In this document: positions 7,431 through 12,142 of the stretch, in pieces | Layout of the letters: each line of letters begins with the position of its first letter | Numbering within the stretch: position 1 is the stretch's first letter | Assembly (NCBI GenBank): GCA_934456295.1 | Contig: CAKSHB010000041.1 | Span: forward strand, 1 to 12,142 | Length of the DNA stretch: 12,142 bases | Reading direction: 5' to 3' | Source: an uncultured Clostridia bacterium | GTDB lineage: Bacteria; Bacillota; Clostridia; UBA1381; UMGS1253 | Made by a program: the position numbers and the translations under genes | Notes under the pieces: model-generated | Told to the model about the DNA's origin: nothing | Databases searched by the model: none | Seen by the model: the letters and a program-made list of their open reading frames with translations, nothing else

Positions 7431-8261
7431 TTACTTCATTTTTTCGAGCTTGTCCGCTATATTATCCAGCCACTCACCCTCAAAAAGCTCAATCATTCCG
7501 CCGTCGCATGCTGCCGCAAGCTTCGGATTTATCGGAATACGCGAAACTGTGTCGATGTTGTGGCTTTTCGCAAGCTCGTCTATATGGCTTTCGCCAAATA
7601 TTGCATGCCTCTTTTTGCAATCGGGGCACTCAAAATATGACATGTTTTCCACAAGCCCCAGCACATCAATATCCATCATATCTGCCATTTTAACCGCCTT
7701 TTCCACAATCATGCCCACAAGCTCCTGCGGAGAGGTTACAACGATTATTCCGTCAACGGGCAAAGACTGAAAAATTGTCAGCGGCACATCGCCCGTTCCC
7801 GGGGGCATGTCCACAAACATATAATCAACATCGCCCCATATAACATCAGTCCAGAACTGCTTTACAACACCTGCAATGACAGGTCCTCTCCACACAACAG
7901 GGTCAGTATCATGCTCTAAAAGCAGATTTAAAGACATTATCTTTGTACCCATTTTGCTCTGTGACGGGAAAAGCCCAAGCTCATTTCCCTGCGCTCTGCC
8001 CTTTACACCAAACGCCTTCGGTATCGACGGCCCCGTAATATCGGCGTCAAGTATTGCTGTTTTGAAGCCGCGGCGCTGCATTAATGCCGCAGTAAGCGAA
8101 GTAACCAGCGATTTTCCGACTCCGCCCTTTCCGCTCACTATTCCGATTACCTTTTTTATTTTTGAAAGCTCATGCGGCTTTTCCAAAAAACTTTGAGGCT
8201 CATTTCTATCGCTGCAATTGCTCGAGCATGATGAACAGTCATGGCTGCATTCTTCACTCAT
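7431..8261 (-). CDS. mrp: Mrp/NBP35-family P-loop ATPase, Fe-S cluster carrier
   Basis: Mrp proteins are homodimeric ATPases that carry Fe-S clusters to target proteins in the cytoplasm. The product has 276 residues. Seen: deviant Walker A GKGGVGKS (44-51), switch I-type LDADITGPSIP (71-81), switch II DMPPGTGD (151-158), and the CxxC pair C212/C215 that bridges the dimer cluster. The N-terminus carries four closely spaced cysteines, C5, C9, C12 and C16, before the P-loop domain. There is no DUF59/MIP18 domain, which precedes the P-loop in many proteobacterial Mrp (ApbC). The ATG at 8261 has GGAG at 8271-8274, 9 bases away. The gene has its own promoter and a hairpin after its stop, so it appears monocistronic. 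Functional naming is firm at family level; the client proteins are unknown. Confidence 0.93.
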   Translation of the reverse strand: MSEECSHDCSSCSSNCSDRNEPQSFLEKPHELSKIKKVIGIVSGKGGVGKSLVTSLTAALMQRRGFKTAILDADITGPSIPKAFGVKGRAQGNELGLFPSQSKMGTKIMSLNLLLEHDTDPVVWRGPVIAGVVKQFWTDVIWGDVDYMFVDMPPGTGDVPLTIFQSLPVDGIIVVTSPQELVGMIVEKAVKMADMMDIDVLGLVENMSYFECPDCKKRHAIFGESHIDELAKSHNIDTVSRIPINPKLAAACDGGMIELFEGEWLDNIADKLEKMK

Positions 8262-8320
8262 TTTTTACATCTCCATTTCGGTCTGCTTTTTAATTTTGCT
8301 TTTTCGGATTTATATTTTAT

Positions 8321-8355
8321 ACATATGGCTGTATTTCATTCATACAGTCATATGT
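8321..8355. promoter_or_regulatory. Inverted repeat at the mrp transcription start, possible operator
   Basis: Bases 8321-8334 and 8342-8355 are 14-base arms (ACATATGGCTGTAT and ATACAGTCATATGT) with one mismatch around a 7-base centre. Relative to the predicted mrp start near 8360 it covers about +5 to +39. That position suits a repressor operator or a 5' mRNA hairpin. No U run follows on the minus strand, so a terminator is unlikely. The binding protein, if any, is unknown. Confidence 0.6.
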
Positions 8356-8366
8356 CCCACTAATAT

Positions 8367-8395
8367 ATACTATCACTTTACGCTGTTTATGTCAA
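8367..8395 (-). promoter_or_regulatory. Candidate sigma-A promoter for mrp
   Basis: A perfect -35 TTGACA (8390-8395) and an extended -10 TGATAGTAT (core 8367-8372) are 17 bases apart on the minus strand. Predicted start is near 8360, giving a leader of about 99 bases ahead of the mrp ATG at 8261. This is the best promoter match in the window. Confidence 0.72.
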
Positions 8396-8396
8396 C

Positions 8397-8429
8397 ACGC
8401 CGCACAGCAATATTTTAGCCGTGCGGCGT
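8397..8429. terminator. GC-rich hairpin between the small membrane gene and mrp
   Basis: Nine-base perfect arms ACGCCGCAC (8397-8405) and GTGCGGCGT (8421-8429) enclose a 15-base loop. It lies 28 bases after the stop of the small membrane protein gene and just before the mrp -35 box. On the minus strand it lacks a U tract; the plus strand has ATTTT after it. It may stop readthrough weakly or insulate the mrp promoter. Confidence 0.5.
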
Positions 8430-8457
8430 ATTTTCAACTATTCACCGCTGCAAAACG

Positions 8458-8736
8458 TCAGCGTCTGCGGCAGCTGCATCTGTTTTCACTCACACACCAC
8501 TTGAATATGAATATCGCAATTATAATTACTGTCAAAACCACAGCCAAAACTATAATTGACGAAAGAGCATTCAATATCGGCGTTGAAAAAGCAGCGCCGA
8601 GTATCAAACCAACTACCGCAAGCACAGCCGCAGTCAAAAACGCAAGCGCCGCATTTATGCACAGATTTCTTTCGGAGCTGCGTGTTTCGCCTTCCGCAGC
8701 GCATGATGCCGCTCTGCCCGTCATATTTTCATTCAT
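8458..8736 (-). CDS. Small two-helix membrane protein of unknown function
   Basis: I do not recognise this family. The product has 92 residues. A polar N-terminus (1-25) is followed by two hydrophobic segments, about 27-50 and 57-80, separated by a short turn with Pro and Asn, and then a short tail carrying C81, C87 and C89 and ending in three arginines. By the positive-inside rule the Arg-rich tail is probably cytoplasmic, which would put the N-terminus on the same side (a hairpin). The ATG at 8736 is chosen because GGGAGG lies 8 bases before it; longer versions from 8796 lack an SD. The gene is 94 bases after rqcH on the same strand, but has a possible promoter of its own. A link to rqcH is not shown. 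The strong SD and clean helix pattern make it likely to be real. Confidence 0.72.
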   Translation of the reverse strand: MNENMTGRAASCAAEGETRSSERNLCINAALAFLTAAVLAVVGLILGAAFSTPILNALSSIIVLAVVLTVIIIAIFIFKWCVSENRCSCRRR

Positions 8737-8753
8737 ATTCCATGCCTCCCTTC

Positions 8754-8786
8754 CGCATATATTGTACTGCAATATCATTATATGCG
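8754..8786. promoter_or_regulatory. Dyad overlapping a possible promoter of the small membrane gene
   Basis: CGCATATA (8754-8761) and TATATGCG (8779-8786) are perfect 8-base inverted arms. A shorter ATTG/CAAT dyad lies between them. On the minus strand the region includes a perfect TATAAT (8777-8782), although no good -35 box is found 16-18 bases away. It may be an operator or simply an AT-rich promoter region. Confidence 0.35.
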
Positions 8787-8830
8787 TATAACACAAAGGG
8801 AGTTACGCTCTGCCCGTCCGCTTTTTATGT

Positions 8831-10612
8831 TTACTTTACGGCTGCATTTTCCGAAAGCCTTTTTGCCGTTTCTTCATCGGGCGGCACATACAGTGTGCTG
8901 TAATGGTCATATATTACCATTCCCGGCTTTGCCCCCGACGGTTTTTTCACATTTTTAATCTGTGTGTAATCCACTTCTGCTTTCGGCGAATTTTTTGCAG
9001 AACTGTAAAAAGCCGCAAGCGTTGCCGCCTCGACAATCGTCCTGTCGGGAACATTTTTATCTATGCCAAGCTTTATGATTGTGTGCGAACCGGCAAAGCC
9101 CTTTGTATGAAACCACAAATCCGAGCTGTTTGCAAGCCGCAGCGTCACATAGTCGTTCTGACGGTTGTTTTTTCCGACATATATATCAAAACCGTCGCTG
9201 CTGACAAAATGCATAGGCTCAGAGCTTGTCTGCTTTCTGCGCTTATTTTTTGTTTTTTCCGTTATATATCCCTCGTCCGCAAGCTCCGCACGTATCTCGG
9301 CAATATCCTCCTCCGACTGTGCAAGCGCTATATTCTGCTGTATGCTCTCAAGATACCCAAGCTCCGCCTCTGCAAGCCCGAGCTGTTTCGCCGCCTGTTC
9401 ACGTGCCGATTTTGCCTTGCTGTACTTTTTATAATAACGCTGTGCATTCTGCTGCGGCGTCATAGATACATCAAGCGGTATTGTGATATCCTCGCACGCG
9501 TCCGAATAGAAGTTCTGAACGGTTGCCGATTTTTCGCCCTCATTTATACGGTAGATATTTGCCGTGATAAGGTCGGCATATGTTTTATACTTTTCGCCGT
9601 CAGCCGAACTGTCAACAGTATTTTTCAGAAGTATTATCTTCTTTGCACACCGCTCGATATTATTTGCCGCAATCTTTGCAATCGCTGCGCTTTTCTGACG
9701 TTTCCGCTCTTCACGGTCACGCGAAAGGTAATACTCCTCAGCCGCCTCATTCATCGACTCAAAACGGCGCACCTTTGCAAAGCCCTCATACTGCGTTATT
9801 TCAAACGCACAGAAATCGAGCGGTTTTTTTGAATTTCCGTCATAAACCACACACGGAGAAAAGCTGTTGTTTCTTATATCGCCGAACATGCCGAAAATCA
9901 CGTCGCACAGACGCTTTTGCATATCCGGACTCATCTGCGATGCAGTCACATCGGTTCTTTTAAACGCCCTGTGGCACATCTCGCGTGCGGTAATCGGCGA
10001 AATTCCCTCAAAGCTTTTCAATATAATCTTATCCGCCCCGATTTTTTCATCAGCCGAAGCAACCGCACGCACAACATCGATATACTCGCATGTGAGCGGG
10101 TCGATTTTATCCTGCGGCGGAGGCGGTGCATACATAAGTCCCGGAAGCACCTGACGCATACTGCTTACCGTTATGTCGATATGCTTTATGCTGTCCAAAA
10201 TTCTTCCGTCGTCCTCTGTGAGTATTATGTTTGAATACCGTCCCATAATTTCAATTATAAGGTGCTTGACCGTCAAATCGCCAAGCTCCGTATATGATTC
10301 TATACAAAAATCAATGCTGCGCTCAAGCCCGTTCTGCCTGACATCAACAACCCTTCCGCCGCAGAGGTGCTTGCGGAGAAGCATGCAGAACATCGGCGCG
10401 GAAAGCGGATTTTTTTTCGCTTTCTTCGTAAAATGCGCGCGCGGGTTTGACGAACTTGATGACAGCGTGAGCCTGTGAGAGCCGTTTCTGCCGCGCAGCA
10501 CAAGCGTAATCTCGTCCTTTTCGGGCTGATAGAGCTTATCTACCTTCAAATCCGCAAGCTGCGTATAAAATTCCTTTGTCAGTGCGTGCACTGCCGCCCC
10601 GTCAAGCGACAT
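8831..10612 (-). CDS. rqcH: Rqc2 homologue RqcH (NFACT family), ribosome rescue
   Basis: RqcH binds obstructed 50S subunits holding peptidyl-tRNA, recruits alanyl-tRNA and adds poly-alanine tails that mark the stalled chain for degradation. Older annotations call it fibronectin-binding protein FbpA. The product has 593 residues. Order: NFACT-N domain (about 3-170) with APMFCMLLRKHL (72-83) and EIMGRYSNIIL (121-131); a middle helical region with the coiled coil (about 285-450), Lys/Arg/Glu/Gln-rich; and the NFACT-R domain (about 466-575) with DGFDIYVGKNNRQND and DLWFHTKGFAGSH. At the positions matching Asp97-Arg98 of B. subtilis RqcH, important for tRNA binding, this protein has Glu97-Arg98. 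Start: ATG at 10612 has AGGA 9 bases upstream, whereas the in-frame ATG at 10621 directly abuts that AGGA. dapL lies 121 bases upstream beyond a terminator, so rqcH probably has its own promoter, though I see no strong one. Confidence 0.94.
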   Translation of the reverse strand: MSLDGAAVHALTKEFYTQLADLKVDKLYQPEKDEITLVLRGRNGSHRLTLSSSSSNPRAHFTKKAKKNPLSAPMFCMLLRKHLCGGRVVDVRQNGLERSIDFCIESYTELGDLTVKHLIIEIMGRYSNIILTEDDGRILDSIKHIDITVSSMRQVLPGLMYAPPPPQDKIDPLTCEYIDVVRAVASADEKIGADKIILKSFEGISPITAREMCHRAFKRTDVTASQMSPDMQKRLCDVIFGMFGDIRNNSFSPCVVYDGNSKKPLDFCAFEITQYEGFAKVRRFESMNEAAEEYYLSRDREERKRQKSAAIAKIAANNIERCAKKIILLKNTVDSSADGEKYKTYADLITANIYRINEGEKSATVQNFYSDACEDITIPLDVSMTPQQNAQRYYKKYSKAKSAREQAAKQLGLAEAELGYLESIQQNIALAQSEEDIAEIRAELADEGYITEKTKNKRRKQTSSEPMHFVSSDGFDIYVGKNNRQNDYVTLRLANSSDLWFHTKGFAGSHTIIKLGIDKNVPDRTIVEAATLAAFYSSAKNSPKAEVDYTQIKNVKKPSGAKPGMVIYDHYSTLYVPPDEETAKRLSENAAVK

Positions 10613-10697
10613 ACAAATCATTCCTTTCCGTTTTTGTCTGTATTTCATGTCCGTATCCCGTCACACCTGTATTCCGGCACAATTTTTTATAAACAAA

Positions 10698-10728
10698 ATA
10701 ATCGGGCAAATCAGCTTCGCCCGATTAT
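10698..10728 (-). terminator. Rho-independent terminator of dapL
   Basis: Perfect 10-base arms ATAATCGGGC (10698-10707) and GCCCGATTAT (10719-10728) surround an 11-base loop. On the minus strand the hairpin starts 5 bases after the dapL stop codon and is followed by TTTTGTTTAT, a U-rich tail. Confidence 0.85.
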
Positions 10729-10733
10729 ACGAT

Positions 10734-11936
10734 TTATTTTTTTAACAGCTCGGTTAAACGCCTCATTGCCTCTTTCGTGTTCTCATGGTTGTTAAACGAT
10801 GTAAGCCTGAAATAGCCCTCGCCGTTTTTGCCGAAGCCTGCGCCCGGTGTACCGACTACATTCGCCTTCTCCAAAAGCAAATCAAAAAATTCCCATGACT
10901 TCATATTGTTCGGACATTTGAGCCATATATACGGCGAATTTACACCGCCGTAGTATTTTATACCGATTTCATCGAGCGCATCGGCTATTATGTGTGCATT
11001 TTCTCTGTAGTAGTTTATATTTTCTTTTATCTGCGCCATGCCCTCCGGCGAAAATACCGCAGCAGCGCCCCTCTGAACTATATACGATACGCCGTTGAAT
11101 TTTGTTGTCTGACGGCGCAGCCAGAACTTGTTAAGGCTCATCTCCGTTCCGTCCGACGATTTGAACACAAGCGCTTTCGGCACAATCGTGTATCCGCAGC
11201 GCGTACCCGTAAAGCCTGCCGTTTTTGACAGAGAGCAAAACTCTATCGCACATGTCTTTGCGCCCTCAATTTCGTATATGCTGCGCGGAAGATCAGCGTC
11301 CGTTATAAAAGCTTCATACGCCGCGTCATAAAGGATTACCGCGTTGTTTTTATTTGCATACTCAACCCATGCGAAAAGCTGCTCTCTATTATATGCAGAA
11401 CCCGTCGGGTTATTCGGTGAGCACAAATATATTATGTCGGCGCTTATGTCCGACGGCGGCAGCGGAAGAAAATCGTTTTCGCCGTTTGCGTCTATATATA
11501 CTATATTTCTGCCGTTCATAACGTTTGTGTCAACGTATACGGGATATACAGGGTCGGGCACAAGCACTGTGTTTGCCTTGTCAAACAAATCCGTTATATT
11601 TGCAACATCGCTCTTTGCGCCGTCGGATATAAATATTTCATCGCTGTCAAACTCAACTCCGAAGCTTTTATAATATCCGCCCACCGCATCATGCAGAAAG
11701 CCGTAGCCCTGTTCGGGACCGTAGCCCCTGAAGGTCTTTGCATCTCCCATCTCATCAACAGCCTCATGCATCGCCTGTGTAACCGCCTTCACAAGCGGCA
11801 GCGTTACATCTCCTATACCCATGCGTATAACGTCTTTATCGGGATTGTTCTTAGTATATTCATTTACCTTTTTTGCTATATCCGAAAAAAGGTAGCTCTC
11901 TTTTACATTGAGATAATTTTCGTTTATTTTTGCCAT
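10734..11936 (-). CDS. dapL: LL-diaminopimelate aminotransferase DapL
   Basis: DapL is a PLP enzyme that converts tetrahydrodipicolinate directly to LL-2,6-diaminopimelate with glutamate as amino donor, bypassing the DapD/DapC/DapE steps of lysine and peptidoglycan precursor synthesis. The product has 400 residues, close to the family norm. Seen: GIGDVTLPL (40-48, a DapL-type N-terminal signature), SPNNPTG (173-179) with N176, LYDAAYEAF (202-210) with D204 and Y207, the PLP lysine K238 in SLSKTAGFTGTR with R246 for the phosphate, and R377 in YFRLTSF for the substrate carboxylate. ATG 11936 is chosen because GGAGG (11945-11949) precedes it by 8 bases; an upstream extension to 11978 would overlap the predicted transcription start. 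A related aspartate-type aminotransferase is possible, but the overall match to DapL is good. No other lysine gene is in the window. Confidence 0.92.
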   Translation of the reverse strand: MAKINENYLNVKESYLFSDIAKKVNEYTKNNPDKDVIRMGIGDVTLPLVKAVTQAMHEAVDEMGDAKTFRGYGPEQGYGFLHDAVGGYYKSFGVEFDSDEIFISDGAKSDVANITDLFDKANTVLVPDPVYPVYVDTNVMNGRNIVYIDANGENDFLPLPPSDISADIIYLCSPNNPTGSAYNREQLFAWVEYANKNNAVILYDAAYEAFITDADLPRSIYEIEGAKTCAIEFCSLSKTAGFTGTRCGYTIVPKALVFKSSDGTEMSLNKFWLRRQTTKFNGVSYIVQRGAAAVFSPEGMAQIKENINYYRENAHIIADALDEIGIKYYGGVNSPYIWLKCPNNMKSWEFFDLLLEKANVVGTPGAGFGKNGEGYFRLTSFNNHENTKEAMRRLTELLKK

Positions 11937-11956
11937 TTGCCCCGCCTCCGTAAAGT

Positions 11957-11996
11957 GTGATAAAACAAAATATTCCAACTTTGTTTATTATATCAC
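11957..11996. promoter_or_regulatory. Imperfect dyad over the dapL transcription start
   Basis: GTGATA (11957-11962) then AAACAAA (11963-11969) is mirrored by TTTGTTT (11980-11986) and TATCAC (11991-11996), with four extra bases in the right arm. The right arm contains the dapL -10 and the predicted start near 11980. It could be an operator, but the four-base offset and AT richness make chance plausible. Confidence 0.35.
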
Positions 11997-12015
11997 CGAA
12001 AACGCAAAAATGCAA
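11987..12015 (-). promoter_or_regulatory. Candidate promoter for dapL
   Basis: On the minus strand an extended perfect -10, TGATATAAT (core 11987-11992), lies 17 bases from a weak -35 TTGCAT (12010-12015). Predicted start is near 11980, giving a leader of about 44 bases that carries the GGAGG site. Confidence 0.6.
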
Positions 12016-12124
12016 TAAATAATTATATGCACATACCAATATATACGCAAATCACAAAAAATTATTTATAATGTTGTGATACAATTGATGGGTGACAAAA
12101 AAATAAGAAAATGAACTCCAAATA

Positions 12125-12133
12125 TGATATAAT
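12125..12133 (+). promoter_or_regulatory. Outward-facing extended -10 at the right edge
   Basis: TGATATAAT on the plus strand is a perfect extended -10 (core 12128-12133), without a good -35 at 16-18 bases. A second match, TGATACAAT, lies at 12077-12085. The bases ATCACAA (12051-12057) and TTGTGAT (12074-12080) form a 7-base inverted repeat just before it. Together they suggest a divergent plus-strand gene beyond the window; none starts inside it. Confidence 0.4.
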
Positions 12134-12142
12134 GTTTTGCGT

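Noticed and set aside
8903..9832. 309-codon plus-strand frame opposite rqcH
   Set aside because: The length is striking, but it lies wholly antisense to the NFACT domains of rqcH. It is Cys/Arg/Leu-rich without recognisable motifs, as expected from the mirrored codon bias of rqcH.

Overview
The window looks like an ordinary chromosomal segment from an anaerobic Firmicute of the class Clostridia. The evidence is gene content: a spore-type SpoIID/LytB domain protein, a wall amidase with a copper-amine-oxidase-like stalk domain, an LL-diaminopimelate aminotransferase, an RqcH homologue, and an Mrp ATPase with a cysteine-rich N-terminus of a kind seen in clostridia. Genes are of moderate GC, intergenic DNA is AT-rich, and Shine-Dalgarno (SD) sequences (GGAG, GGAGG, AGGG) precede nearly every start. 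I saw no insertion sequence, phage gene, CRISPR array, tRNA or rRNA.

Layout: the left part (86-5365) is a plus-strand run of four genes with short gaps: ruvB (Holliday-junction motor), an N-acetylmuramoyl-L-alanine amidase, a SPOR-like/SpoIID domain protein, and queA (tRNA queuosine synthesis, TTG start). An 18-bp inverted repeat at 5382-5419 ends this run and also serves the convergent malQ. Everything from 5451 onward is on the minus strand. In transcription order (right to left) it is dapL (lysine/peptidoglycan precursor), rqcH (ribosome rescue), a small two-helix membrane protein, mrp (Fe-S cluster carrier) and malQ (4-alpha-glucanotransferase). These look mostly like separate transcription units: dapL, mrp and malQ each have a candidate sigma-A promoter, and dapL and mrp are followed by hairpins. 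At the right edge a plus-strand extended -10 points out of the window, suggesting a divergent neighbour of dapL.

How the genes fit together: the clearest functional pairing is amidase plus SpoIID. The amidase would strip stem peptides from peptidoglycan. The downstream protein combines a SPOR-like region (a fold known to bind denuded glycan) with a SpoIID domain (a family known to cleave denuded glycan). This vegetative-looking counterpart of the sporulation SpoIIP/SpoIID pair sits inside the usual ruvB-queA neighbourhood. The usual partner of queA, tgt, is not in the window.

I found no convincing novel system. The best leads are an inverted repeat beginning about 5 bases after the predicted mrp start of transcription, the SPOR-like segment in the SpoIID protein, and the small membrane protein next to rqcH.
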